64,000 nucleotides of DNA, from the NCBI GenBank assembly GCA_023459355.1, contig JAEWUM010000057.1:25843-89842 (forward strand), read 5' to 3'. The position numbers and the translations under genes are program-made. Below, in pieces: positions 39,480 through 48,096 of this stretch (position 1 is the stretch's first letter; each line of letters begins with the position of its first letter). The notes beneath the pieces were generated by a model that saw nothing but the letters and a program-made list of their open reading frames with translations, made no database searches and was not told the DNA's origin. This DNA comes from Bacteroidota bacterium. Lineage in GTDB: Bacteria > Bacteroidota > Bacteroidia > Bacteroidales > Paludibacteraceae.

Positions 39480-40796
39480 ATGAAGAAAAAGATATTGATA
39501 GTAGAGGACGACACCGCTTTCGGACTGATGTTGCAGAAGTGGTTTCAGCGTAATGATTACGATGCTGTTTTGTGCACTAAAGTCAGAGATGCACAGAATG
39601 CTTTAGCTAATCAACAAATACATCTTGTGCTGACTGATTTACGGCTACCCGATGGAGATGGCATCTTGTTGCTGCAATGGATGAGGGAACAGAAGATGAA
39701 TATGCCGGTAATCGTGATGACCAGTTACGCAGAGGTGCAAAGTGCTGTGGCAGCGATAAAACTCGGTGCGGAGGATTTTCTCGAAAAGCCCATTGTGCCC
39801 TCCATCCTGAAGGAAAAGATTGACCAGGCGCTGAAGATAAAACCAACCCGGGAAAAAACTTCGAAAGATATGGTTGTAAAAAATGACATGGTGATGGGGC
39901 AGAGCGCTGTTGCACGGCAAATGTACGATCATATTCTGAAAGTTTCTCCAACTCGGATGTCTGTGTTGATTCTGGGCGAAAGCGGAACCGGGAAAGAATA
40001 CATTGCCCGGATGATTCATGATAACAGCCCGCGCCGTGATAAACCTTTTATCGCCGTGGATTGTGGCAGTCTTTCCCGAGAACTGGCACCCAGCGAATTA
40101 TTCGGCCACCTGAAAGGCTCCTTTACTTCAGCTGTTGAAGACAAAACCGGTGTTTTTGTGCAGGCTACTCAGGGAACTGTTTTTCTTGATGAAGTAGGAA
40201 ACCTGTCGTATGAAGTACAGATGCAGTTATTGCGTGCTCTTCAGGAGCAAAAGGTGCGACCCGTAGGTGCAGCCCGCGATATCAACATCGATGTAAGAAT
40301 ACTGGCAGCAACCAATGAAAACTTAGAAACAGCCATTGCAGAAGGTCGTTTCAGGGAAGATTTATATCACAGACTGAACGAGTTTGCTGTATTTGTACCG
40401 CCCTTGCGTGACAGGAAAGGGGATATAACCGTTTTTGCCGCTGAATTTCTGAAACAGGCAAATAAAGAGTTAGATAAAAATATCTCCGGATTCACACCGG
40501 AAGCATTGGCAACGCTTGAGCAGCATCATTGGAGTGGAAATCTGCGGGAATTGAGGAACATGGTGCGCCGTGTGGTTTTATTTGCTTCCGGAGATATGAT
40601 TACCGCCGATGAATTGCCGGTTTTTAATCAGCTGGCTCCCGGCGATGATTTAGCCCTTCAACCTGCCAACGAGAAACAGCAAATCGAACATGCCCTGCGG
40701 ATTGCCAGAGGAAATAAAACGGTAGCGGCACAATTGCTTAAAATAGACCGCAAAACGCTCTACAACAAGATGCATCAATACGGAATCAAACTCTGA
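39480..40796 (+). CDS. Sigma54-dependent response regulator (NtrC family)
   Basis: REC domain (residues 1-120, acid pocket Glu9/Asp10/Asp11, phospho-acceptor Asp53 in LVLTDLRLPDGDG), AAA+ activator domain (Walker A GESGTGKEYIARM, Walker B GTVFLDEVGNL, arginine-finger region FREDLYHRL) and a Fis-type HTH (IEHALRIARGNKTVAAQLLKIDRKTLYNKM). The sigma54-contact loop reads GSFTSA (residues 213-218) instead of the usual GAFTGA. ATG at 39480 is preferred to a TTG three codons upstream that lies in the promoter. The gene converges on, and overlaps by 11 bp, the hybrid kinase at 40786, its likely partner. Confidence 0.93.
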   Translation: MKKKILIVEDDTAFGLMLQKWFQRNDYDAVLCTKVRDAQNALANQQIHLVLTDLRLPDGDGILLLQWMREQKMNMPVIVMTSYAEVQSAVAAIKLGAEDFLEKPIVPSILKEKIDQALKIKPTREKTSKDMVVKNDMVMGQSAVARQMYDHILKVSPTRMSVLILGESGTGKEYIARMIHDNSPRRDKPFIAVDCGSLSRELAPSELFGHLKGSFTSAVEDKTGVFVQATQGTVFLDEVGNLSYEVQMQLLRALQEQKVRPVGAARDINIDVRILAATNENLETAIAEGRFREDLYHRLNEFAVFVPPLRDRKGDITVFAAEFLKQANKELDKNISGFTPEALATLEQHHWSGNLRELRNMVRRVVLFASGDMITADELPVFNQLAPGDDLALQPANEKQQIEHALRIARGNKTVAAQLLKIDRKTLYNKMHQYGIKL

Positions 40797-42981
40797 TTGT
40801 AATTATTTGCTTCACATCCTCCTGCCAGCCGTCGTAAGGTTTACCCCGGCCGGCATCCATGCGTCGTAAGGCCTCAGTATCATATCCCAGTTGGGCAAAC
40901 ATGGGAAGCATTTTGTGGCAAATGGATTGCGCGTGATTGAAATCTCCCTTTTCTACTGCTTGTTGCAGCAACACTTGATTTTCAGCAGTTGAACTGCGGA
41001 ACAAAATCATGATTTCTTCGTCATCTGCTGCCAAAAAACTATCTTCATTTTTAATGTTATCGGATTCACCGAAAACAGAACGTAAATCATCCAGGGTAAA
41101 TGGTTTTGCGATAAAACCGGCAAAACCCATTTCGAGTGCTTTTGTTGCACAGAAATCACTTCTTCCAGTCATCAATATCACCGGAATATTACCCGCACTA
41201 TTTAAAATGTCTAACCCGGAAATATCACCCATTTCCATGTCAGTCAGGATGATATCATAGTCTTGTTCCACTATCTGGTGACCGAGCTGTTTCAACATCC
41301 TGCGTACCAATTCATCTGTAATCTTGTCATCTTCGTGCAGTTTTATTTTTCTACTTCTGTTGCTGATAATATTTTCTGTATTTTCAGCAGTTTCAACGGG
41401 AATAATAACTTCAATTTGTGTTCCTTTACCGGTTTCTGATTCAATGTGTATCGTTCCGCCCAACATATCAGCCAGCCCCTTTACCACATACATCCCGAAG
41501 CCGCTTCCATGCGCCAGTGAATTATTACTTTCCACCCTGGTGAATGGTTTGAAAATATCTTCCAGTTTGTCGGCCGGAATACCTGCACCTGTATCCTTTA
41601 CACAGATAATCAAGTTACTGTCATCATAACCGAGTTTTACGTTCACGTCTCCTTCCGGCGTGTATTTAATCGCGTTGGATATCAGATTGATGATGATTTG
41701 CCTGATTTTCATGGCATCGGTGCGGATACGTTTTTTGTCAGTCTCATGTTGCAATTGCAAACCTTTTGCAGCTGCCAGAGGTTTGAAAATATCAACGGTT
41801 TCTCTTTCCAACTGATTGATGTCGATGTCGGATAAAGTAAGCTGTAAAGTACCCTGTTCCAGGCTTGAGTACTCCAATAGGTTTTCGAGCATGGCCAGAA
41901 TGTGTTTTGCTGCATATTGCATGTTGCGAATGTCTTCACTTTCATCGGTTTTCATTTCAAGGTAAGCAAGGATCGAACTGAGCGGGCTTTTAATATCGTG
42001 CGAAACAGATAACAACAACTGATGTCGGCTGTCCATCACCTGCCTGAGTTTCTCACGCGCCTGCTTCCCTTTGTTTACGTCATTGATGATGAGCAGGATG
42101 AAAAGCAGAATCAGTCCCAGCACAATTCCTCCACCGATAATTGAAATGCTGTAATTTCTGTTGATGGTTTCTTCACTTTGATTGATGGCTTCAAGTACAG
42201 AAACCAAAGTTTCTTCGTGTAAACGCATCAGGAGCGCGGAAATTTCCGCAGAAATTTTCCGGTCGGCACTGATTAAAGTGCTTACCTGTTCTTCAATATC
42301 ACGTATATGTTCTTCGTATTTCCTACCAGCCTTTCGGGCGATGGTGTCCACATCCGTCAGTATCGAAAGAGATTCTGTATTTGCCAGTTTAAGCGTGTCA
42401 ACTCGTTGATTGGTAACGATAATCGTACTGTCGATATCCGGACTGAAAACATCTTTCAGTCTCCGGAAGAAATTTTTCTTTTCCGTTTTTTTTATGATGG
42501 TATCTTGCCGGATGGTTACCACATTGATGTCTTCTTTTACCGGTGGCTTGTATTCCTGCAGACGTTTGCTGATGTCAGTCAGCGGATTCATTTCCGTAAA
42601 ACGGCGGTTTAGGATATAAATGTTTGCAGCCTGTTTATTCATCAGGTCGACAATGAGTTGTAATTCAGCTTGCTGCATATTGTTTTTTGCCGTCAGCAGG
42701 TTGATGAGGGAATCGACCTGAAGTATCCTGATGTCGAGCTGTTCGATGTAACGGGTATTGTTACTGACAATATAGCGGCTTCCCAGTAACTGTGTCTCAC
42801 CAACCGCCTGAATCAGTTCGTTAGTGAGTATAAAAATTTCCTGCTGCATTTCAATATTTTCCCGCTGAAGTCTGATCTGATTGCGTTGACGATAAATGTA
42901 GACGCTTAATACAACAACAATCAGTCCTGTCAACAGGTATAAAACAGCAGCTTTAAAACCTATTTTACGTTCGATGTTCAT
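40786..42981 (-). CDS. Membrane hybrid histidine kinase with shortened receiver and Hpt domain
   Basis: A 731-residue kinase: TM1 (~11-30), a ~245-residue helical periplasmic sensor, TM2 (~277-300), HisKA with His328 in LLSVSHDIKSPLSSIL, HATPase (NLISNAIKYTPEG, KDTGAGIPA, GSGFGMYVVKG), a REC domain (~546-640) and a C-terminal Hpt domain with His689 in ICHKMLP. The REC is about 15 residues short between the acid pocket (Asp551/552) and Asp581 (DIILTDMEM), because the region of beta2-alpha2 is missing. A kinase-REC-Hpt chain would pass phosphate to a separate regulator, most simply the convergent NtrC-type gene with which it overlaps by 11 bp. Confidence 0.9.
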   Translation of the reverse strand: MNIERKIGFKAAVLYLLTGLIVVVLSVYIYRQRNQIRLQRENIEMQQEIFILTNELIQAVGETQLLGSRYIVSNNTRYIEQLDIRILQVDSLINLLTAKNNMQQAELQLIVDLMNKQAANIYILNRRFTEMNPLTDISKRLQEYKPPVKEDINVVTIRQDTIIKKTEKKNFFRRLKDVFSPDIDSTIIVTNQRVDTLKLANTESLSILTDVDTIARKAGRKYEEHIRDIEEQVSTLISADRKISAEISALLMRLHEETLVSVLEAINQSEETINRNYSISIIGGGIVLGLILLFILLIINDVNKGKQAREKLRQVMDSRHQLLLSVSHDIKSPLSSILAYLEMKTDESEDIRNMQYAAKHILAMLENLLEYSSLEQGTLQLTLSDIDINQLERETVDIFKPLAAAKGLQLQHETDKKRIRTDAMKIRQIIINLISNAIKYTPEGDVNVKLGYDDSNLIICVKDTGAGIPADKLEDIFKPFTRVESNNSLAHGSGFGMYVVKGLADMLGGTIHIESETGKGTQIEVIIPVETAENTENIISNRSRKIKLHEDDKITDELVRRMLKQLGHQIVEQDYDIILTDMEMGDISGLDILNSAGNIPVILMTGRSDFCATKALEMGFAGFIAKPFTLDDLRSVFGESDNIKNEDSFLAADDEEIMILFRSSTAENQVLLQQAVEKGDFNHAQSICHKMLPMFAQLGYDTEALRRMDAGRGKPYDGWQEDVKQIITIRV

Positions 42982-42990
42982 GACACAAAG

Positions 42991-44421
42991 TTAGGGATTA
43001 TTTTTATTGTCGAAAATCAATCCCCTGTTTATGAACCTTAAACCGTTACCGTAAATTGGATGTTCTTTTGCCGAAATACGTCTTGGTTGTCGTGCATATT
43101 GCTGAATTCCTGTAATTTGTTCTATTGCTTTGGCCAGTAAAGCATCGCGTGTGTCACCCAGAGGATATGCAAAATCATCCCGGATTCGAAAATCGGGAGC
43201 AAATCCATTAGTAAAATCACTCTGATGGTCTTTGTTGAAGTATTTCAATATGATAGGCATAATTGCCCATTGGTTTTTCTTGTTTTCCTCATCATTGATC
43301 AGTATTGATCCAACGTTTTTACCCACCGTGGTATCTCCAATCAACACACAATTAATGAATGGTTTCAGACCATTGATAACCATTTCGCTGGCAGATGCTG
43401 TGTTACGGCCTGTGAGAAAATAGATCTGTTGCAGTTTTTCTCCGGCATTTTGCAATGGATATGTATTTGCTGCCGGAGATTTGACATCGATGGCCGTTGC
43501 AAAATAATCAACAAATGGATTATAATTGTATTTCTTCTTAAAAGCTGCACTGTTAAAGTAATCAGTGTAGTTTTTATTGAATTCTGTATAGTTGAAAACC
43601 TTGTCTGATGTAAGTCCAGGTACAAGCATACTTGCCAGATTTACAGCACTCGACTGCAATCCTCCACTGTTATAACGCAAATCAACAACAAGATCGGTAA
43701 TGTTTTCCTGATTGAACTTAGCAATCATGTTATTTAATTTTAAATCGTAGCATTTTGTTTCATCCCCCGGATCGTCGGTGAAAAAATTGTACACGAAATA
43801 TCCGATTTTCTTTTGCTGAATGGTGTAAATTGTATCGAGATAGACCGGATCTTCTTTATAATGAGAGGCCTTCGTAATTGTGATCGGATTTTGACTTACA
43901 ATTAAACCGTCATTATATTCAACAAAAGTAACAGTAACTTTTGATGACTCATCGTTAAAACAAGCAATCAGGTCACTGTAATTGTTGAGGTTAAGTTCTG
44001 TTCCATTAATTTTAGTAAAAAAATCACCTCGTTTGATATTCATCGTTGTTGCAGGAGTGCCCGGTTTCATATATAGCACCACACCCGTTACTTTGTTGTT
44101 GGCAGCGCTTTCCCTGAATAACTGAAACTCGAATCCTACATCAGTGTATGTGATGCCATTCAGTCTGTCCGCTATCTCCTGATAATTTTCAAAGATGGAT
44201 GAAAAACGATCTTCACGGTTAATCAGTGTGTTAAAATAAGCTGACGGATTGTCGTATGATGCTTTGTAAGTTGGTAACTCGTCACTCCAGTAATATACTG
44301 CCGACATGTAATCATAGACCCAACGGTTAACATAGCGGTTCAGATCTTTCTCTGTTTTAATGTCATCAACGCAAGCGGTTAATGTGAGAGTCAGGCACAG
44401 GAAAAAAATTAAATGTTTCAT
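42991..44421 (-). CDS. S41 family peptidase, lipoprotein
   Basis: Periplasmic C-terminal-processing-type serine protease with a lipobox (LTAC, Cys ~17). A helical N-terminal region (VNRWVYDYMSAVYYWSDELP) precedes a PDZ domain (~115-180, GVVLYMKPGTPATTMNIKRGDFFTKING cut across two strands), then the S41 core with VDLRYNSGGLQSSAVNLASML, nucleophile Ser345 in NTASASEM and general base Lys368 in TVGKNVGS. 476 aa is typical for Bacteroidales members of this family. Natural substrates are unknown. It sits 9 bp downstream in transcription order from nothing but its own AT-rich upstream region, which carries a 13-bp inverted repeat, and just upstream of the hybrid kinase gene on the same strand. Confidence 0.9.
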   Translation of the reverse strand: MKHLIFFLCLTLTLTACVDDIKTEKDLNRYVNRWVYDYMSAVYYWSDELPTYKASYDNPSAYFNTLINREDRFSSIFENYQEIADRLNGITYTDVGFEFQLFRESAANNKVTGVVLYMKPGTPATTMNIKRGDFFTKINGTELNLNNYSDLIACFNDESSKVTVTFVEYNDGLIVSQNPITITKASHYKEDPVYLDTIYTIQQKKIGYFVYNFFTDDPGDETKCYDLKLNNMIAKFNQENITDLVVDLRYNSGGLQSSAVNLASMLVPGLTSDKVFNYTEFNKNYTDYFNSAAFKKKYNYNPFVDYFATAIDVKSPAANTYPLQNAGEKLQQIYFLTGRNTASASEMVINGLKPFINCVLIGDTTVGKNVGSILINDEENKKNQWAIMPIILKYFNKDHQSDFTNGFAPDFRIRDDFAYPLGDTRDALLAKAIEQITGIQQYARQPRRISAKEHPIYGNGLRFINRGLIFDNKNNP

Positions 44422-44464
44422 GTGTTTATAATTTATTTTTTATGGTCACATGGAACTCACAAAA

Positions 44465-44509
44465 CAAAATTTAAACATTCCCCTGTGGGTCAAAATTGTT
44501 TAAATTTTG
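44465..44509. repeat. 13-bp inverted repeat upstream of the S41 peptidase
   Basis: CAAAATTTAAACA (44465-44477) and its exact complement (44497-44509) are separated by 19 bp. It begins 43 bp upstream of the peptidase start and may be an operator or part of an AT-rich promoter. Confidence 0.45.
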
Positions 44510-44675
44510 CCATGTTCGTTTCATAAGGTTAAATTTCTAATGTGTTATTAAATTAACATAAAAACCAGCTACAATATTAATCATTTGAATTGAAGTTACA
44601 ATATATACAATGATTATTTTTTATTTTGAGGTAGTGAAGGAGATCTTGAAAACTTATTGGAACAAATAATAAACG

Positions 44676-44683
44676 TATCTTTG
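44676..44683 (+). promoter_or_regulatory. -7 promoter box of pgeF
   Basis: TATCTTTG fits TAnnTTTG and lies 35 bp before the ATG at 44719. It overlaps a GTG at 44683 that would extend the reading frame, which argues for the downstream ATG. Confidence 0.45.
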
Positions 44684-44718
44684 TGCTGAAAAAACCGATA
44701 AAACAATATTCAGAATAC

Positions 44719-45501
44719 ATGCTGATCAGATACGATTTACCACATAAAAAACCAGGTATTCAACTTTTTACAACCACTCGCCAGGGCGGTGTCAGTGAAG
44801 ATAACTATGCAAGTTTTAACGTGAGTCCCTTTTGTGGCGATTGTCCGGAACATGTCAAACATAATTTGCAGCGACTCTCAGAAAAAATAAGTATCTCTCC
44901 GGAAAAAATACTGATTCCGTATCAGACTCATGGAACTGAAATACGAAAGATTGACGCTGGCTTCATGCAGTCGGACAGTAAAGAACAAGCGGAACTGCTT
45001 CATGGTATCGATGCTCTTGTTACTAATATCCCGGAAGTTTGCATTGGTGTGACAACTGCCGATTGTGTGCCCGTATTCCTTTATGATACAATCAGGCAGG
45101 TTGTTGCAGTTGCCCATGCCGGCTGGCGGGGTACTTGTGCGAAAATTGTAAGCAAAACCATTCACTTGATGCTATGCGAGTACAACTGTAAACCAGAAGA
45201 CATTCAGGCAGTAATCGGGCCTTCCATTTCTGTGCAGGCATATCAGGTAGGAGAGGAGCTATATACCGCTTTTCAGGAGGCCGGTTTTCCTGTCGACCAA
45301 ATTTTTGTCCGAAAAGATACAGGTCTGTACCTCGATTTATGGAAAGCAAATGAGTTACTGCTTCTCAGCGAAGGCATTGTAAGCAACCGCATCGCAATTG
45401 CCGGCCGCTGTACCTATACCGAATATGAGCTTTTATTCTCAGCCAGAAGATTGGGGATCAAATCCGGTAGGATGTTCAATGGAATTTACATACATTCATA
45501 A
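44719..45501 (+). CDS. pgeF: Peptidoglycan editing factor / multicopper-like laccase domain protein (YfiH family)
   Basis: About 260 residues of the Cu-oxidase_4/DUF152 family. Conserved zinc/copper-site segments are PYQTHGTEI, TTADCVPVFLYD and AHAGWRGTCAKI, followed by GPSISVQAYQVGEEL. In E. coli the homologue removes mis-incorporated L-Ser-containing muropeptide precursors from the cell-wall pathway; polyphenol oxidase and purine nucleosidase activities have also been reported for relatives. The ATG at 44719 (MLIRYDLPHKK) is chosen because the upstream GTG lies inside the promoter box. The Spy-like gene follows after 96 bp. Confidence 0.9.
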   Translation: MLIRYDLPHKKPGIQLFTTTRQGGVSEDNYASFNVSPFCGDCPEHVKHNLQRLSEKISISPEKILIPYQTHGTEIRKIDAGFMQSDSKEQAELLHGIDALVTNIPEVCIGVTTADCVPVFLYDTIRQVVAVAHAGWRGTCAKIVSKTIHLMLCEYNCKPEDIQAVIGPSISVQAYQVGEELYTAFQEAGFPVDQIFVRKDTGLYLDLWKANELLLLSEGIVSNRIAIAGRCTYTEYELLFSARRLGIKSGRMFNGIYIHS

Positions 45502-45597
45502 TATTTATTCACCATCGTTTAAACCATTTCGACCTTATTCAGTCTATAGGGACAGCATGCTAAACAACAAGATTATTCATTTTAAAAAAGTAAAAGT

Positions 45598-46062
45598 ATG
45601 AAAAGATATGTAACATTCGCAATGGCAGCGATTTTAATTCTTGGCATGACCTTGCCGTTACAGGCACAGGTTCGCCAGGCCGGACAAAAAACTGCAGCAG
45701 GAAAAGAAATGAGGCAACCGGAAAGAAAAATGATTACTCCGGAAAAAAGAGCTGAAATAATGGCTGAACAATTACAATTGACTGATGTTGAAAAAGCTAA
45801 AGTGCAGGCTTTGTTTGAAAAACAGCAGGAAAAAGCAAAGCAGCGTCAGGAAGAAATGAAAAATAACCGCGAAGAGCAACGTGCAAAAATGGATGCTGAG
45901 CGCAAAGCTTTTGATGCCGAACTAATTAAAATCATCGGTAATGAAAAGTTTCAGCAACATCAGGCACAGCGTATTGAACGGTTGGAAAAAGCAAACAAAA
46001 AAATGAAGATGAGGGCTGAAAATCGTGATAACCGTCCTTACAACAAACAGCAACAGCCATGA
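45598..46062 (+). CDS. Small periplasmic Spy/CpxP-like helical protein (DUF4890-like)
   Basis: A 154-residue exported protein: signal peptide ending at LPLQAQ (~23), then a basic linker and a helical region with MITPEKRAEIMAEQLQLTDVEKAKV, the arrangement seen in Spy/CpxP-like and DUF4890 proteins of Bacteroidota. A long charged Glu/Lys/Gln helix follows, and the protein ends in a basic Asn/Arg/Gln-rich tail. Spy-like proteins act as envelope-stress chaperones in enterobacteria; that role is only suggested here. It is followed by a strong bidirectional terminator. Confidence 0.75.
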   Translation: MKRYVTFAMAAILILGMTLPLQAQVRQAGQKTAAGKEMRQPERKMITPEKRAEIMAEQLQLTDVEKAKVQALFEKQQEKAKQRQEEMKNNREEQRAKMDAERKAFDAELIKIIGNEKFQQHQAQRIERLEKANKKMKMRAENRDNRPYNKQQQP

Positions 46063-46092
46063 TCACATGATGGGATGGCTGCATTAAAACAG

Positions 46093-46128
46093 AAAAGCGT
46101 CCGAACTATTCAATACGGACGCTTTTTT
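46093..46128. terminator. Bidirectional terminator
   Basis: Perfect 11-bp stem AAAAGCGTCCG/CGGACGCTTTT (46093-46103 with 46116-46126) with T-runs in both directions, between the convergent Spy-like and methyltransferase genes. Confidence 0.85.
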
Positions 46129-46130
46129 AA

Positions 46131-46904
46131 TTATAATTTTCTACCGATAAAGAAAACATATCCGTAAAAAGCACTGTATTTTTTATAAAGCATTGCTTCG
46201 TGGCGTAAATTGACAACTAAATCTTCCGCCATCGTATTTCCGGCATGTTTGAGCAGAAATTCATCCTGAATGGGAATTTGTGGCCTGAAAAAATTTTCTG
46301 TCCAACAATAATCTGGCAGAATGAAAGTGGCTACTGTTCGATATCCCGCATGCTGCAATTGCACCAGTTTCTTTGGTATCGTATTGATTTCCGGATAAGC
46401 CTCTACCCAAAAAGTTTCAATCTCTTCCGGACGGCTATCGGTAAACCAGCAAGCCTCCGTCACTGCGAGATATCCTCCTTTTTTGAGATACTTACGCCAT
46501 TCGTTGACACCCTGTTCAAAACCGATGTTATAAATCGCACCTTCCGACCAGATCAGGTCCAGTTCTTCTTCCCCAAAAGGCAGTGCATCCATGGAGCCAG
46601 TGATACCCTGTACCCTGTCTTGCAGGTTCAGCTTCGCCGCGTTGCGGTTAAAAAGGTCGATAAAAAGTGGAAACAGATCTATCGCAGTAACCTTTCCTGG
46701 TGCGTGCTGTGCCAGTACCATGGTCTGACCGCCTGTGCCACATCCCAAATCAGCTATACGAGAGTCGTCCGATAAATTATCAATGAAACTCAGGGCTTTG
46801 ATGGTAGCCTCCGGACTGCCTGGTCCCTGGCGTTCAACATTCGAAAAATATTCGCAGATTAAATTGAAATCGAAATCGTGAATGGTTTTATTTTCGTTAC
46901 TCAT
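46131..46904 (-). CDS. Class I SAM-dependent methyltransferase
   Basis: A 257-residue soluble methyltransferase. Motif I is IADLGCGTGGQTMVLAQ (~48-64), followed by the acidic residue in VTAIDLFPLFID, then GSMDALPFGEEELDLIWSEGAIYNIG and the conserved GGYLAVTEACWF segment after beta5. It resembles UbiE/Methyltransf_11-type small-molecule methyltransferases; the acceptor is unknown. I chose the ATG at 46904 (MSNENKTIHDFDF) rather than one 11 codons upstream, which would begin with an Asn/Lys/Ile-rich stretch unlike the family. A -7 box far upstream predicts a ~200-nt structured leader. Confidence 0.88.
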   Translation of the reverse strand: MSNENKTIHDFDFNLICEYFSNVERQGPGSPEATIKALSFIDNLSDDSRIADLGCGTGGQTMVLAQHAPGKVTAIDLFPLFIDLFNRNAAKLNLQDRVQGITGSMDALPFGEEELDLIWSEGAIYNIGFEQGVNEWRKYLKKGGYLAVTEACWFTDSRPEEIETFWVEAYPEINTIPKKLVQLQHAGYRTVATFILPDYCWTENFFRPQIPIQDEFLLKHAGNTMAEDLVVNLRHEAMLYKKYSAFYGYVFFIGRKL

Positions 46905-46921
46905 GATGTTAAAATTTTTAT

Positions 46922-47114
46922 TGATGCTGATTCTCATACACAGAGATTTGCATCAGTTGATTAGTTTTGGTATTAAGACATGAAAAGAACTCCGACAGGA
47001 GAATCTGTCTGAGTAATACGAGGGGATAACCGGTGAAGCGTCGTCACAGGTTATTTACAGTACCAAATCCAAATTAATTTTAAACATCCAATGATTTTAG
47101 ATGATGCAAAGGTA
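46922..47114 (-). promoter_or_regulatory. Promoter and structured leader of the methyltransferase gene
   Basis: On the minus strand TACCTTTG (47114-47107) fits the -7 consensus, about 200 nt before the ATG at 46904. The leader can form three hairpins: ATAACC/GGTTAT with an inner GTGA/TCAC stem (47026-47054), GACAG/CTGTC (46994-47009), and a TGATGC/GCATCA stem closing over TCTC/GAGA (about 46922-46954). No known riboswitch family was recognised; regulation by a ligand is a guess. Confidence 0.35.
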
Positions 47115-47138
47115 AAAAAATAAATGGAAAATATTTTA

Positions 47139-47146
47139 TATTTTTG
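47139..47146 (+). promoter_or_regulatory. -7 box of the soluble AraC-type gene
   Basis: TATTTTTG fits TAnnTTTG, 28 bp before the ATG at 47175, divergent from the methyltransferase promoter. Confidence 0.4.
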
Positions 47147-47174
47147 CTTTGTAAAATATAATGACTAAACCGCA

Positions 47175-47993
47175 ATGTTTAAAGTGGCTCATTATAATCC
47201 CAATGACGACCAGAAGTGGCTTATAACTCGTTTTGAAACGTTTCGTTTCGATGAGTCTACCTTCATTTTGGATAAATTTATTCCAAGGCCCGTAATATCC
47301 CTTATTTTTCATTTTGATGAACGTCCTTTAATAATAGAGAATAATCCTATTGTTTTAGAGCCATTTTTTGTTGCCCCCGTTATACCTAAAGCCATATTCT
47401 TAAAATTTCATGGAAATATGGATGTTTTCATCGTTGCCTGTAATCCGACTGTTTTTTCCCGTATCTTTAATATTGACCTATCCCCGGTCACTAAAAGAAG
47501 TATTAACCTGCCTGCGGATGTTTTTTATCCGTTATGGGAAGAAATTAGACAAATAAAATACGATGAGGACAGAATTGTACATTTTAATAACTTTATAACA
47601 TCCCGGTGCAGGTCTGAGAATTATCAACCTGATGTTATCGATATTTTATATCAGAAGATTATAGAAAAAAGTATTAAAACACCTCTTCATATAATAATGG
47701 AAGAATGTGGTGTCAGCTGCAGAACTTTACAGCGTAAGTTTATCAAGCGAACAGGAGTTACGCCTAAAGTTTTAATGCGTATTGTCCGATTGAATTACTT
47801 ATGGACAAAAATTAATAATCATTACGCCGTCAATTATCAGGATTTGGTTTTCGAGGGAAATTTTTTTGATCAGGCTCATTTTATCAATGATTTTAAAAGT
47901 ATTGTCGGAGAAACACCCAATCACTTCTTTAACAGGAATTTAAATATTGTAGAACTTTTCTCAGGAAAGGATGACAATAATACGGGAGCCTGA
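47175..47993 (+). CDS. Soluble AraC-family transcriptional regulator
   Basis: A 272-residue regulator with no membrane segments. The N-terminal half (FIPRPVISLIFHFDERPLII ... FFVAPVIPKAIFLKFHGN) resembles the cupin-like DUF6597 sensor domain; the C-terminal half is an AraC HTH pair (HIIMEECGVSCRTLQRKFIKRTG, then YQDLVFEGNFFDQAHFINDFKSIVGETPNHFF). It differs in build from the three membrane-anchored AraC proteins in this window. Its target may be the exported OmpA-like gene 103 bp downstream, since three 10-bp direct repeats start at its stop codon. Ligand unknown. Confidence 0.85.
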   Translation: MFKVAHYNPNDDQKWLITRFETFRFDESTFILDKFIPRPVISLIFHFDERPLIIENNPIVLEPFFVAPVIPKAIFLKFHGNMDVFIVACNPTVFSRIFNIDLSPVTKRSINLPADVFYPLWEEIRQIKYDEDRIVHFNNFITSRCRSENYQPDVIDILYQKIIEKSIKTPLHIIMEECGVSCRTLQRKFIKRTGVTPKVLMRIVRLNYLWTKINNHYAVNYQDLVFEGNFFDQAHFINDFKSIVGETPNHFFNRNLNIVELFSGKDDNNTGA

Positions 47994-48020
47994 GAATAAC
48001 TGAGAATAACTGGGAATAAT
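47991..48020 (+). repeat. Three tandem 10-bp repeats
   Basis: TGAGAATAAC, TGAGAATAAC, TGGGAATAAT run head-to-tail from the stop codon of the AraC-type gene toward the OmpA-like gene. One-helical-turn periodicity is compatible with a binding array; function unknown. Confidence 0.55.
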
Positions 48021-48063
48021 TAATGCTGTCGTATTTTTCCAATTTAGATTTTTTATCTCTTAT

Positions 48064-48071
48064 TATTTTTG
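48064..48071 (+). promoter_or_regulatory. -7 box of the OmpA-like gene
   Basis: TATTTTTG, 25 bp before the ATG at 48097, within an AT-rich tract. Confidence 0.4.
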
Positions 48072-48096
48072 TTTTCAAATTAAATCTATAAGTATT

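Noticed and set aside
46245..46775. 176-codon plus-strand frame inside the methyltransferase gene
   Set aside because: Antisense shadow; the minus-strand frame has all methyltransferase motifs.
46932..46938. Another CTCATAC box in the methyltransferase leader
   Set aside because: No GTTTAT follows at 17 bp, so it does not match the ECF promoter element.
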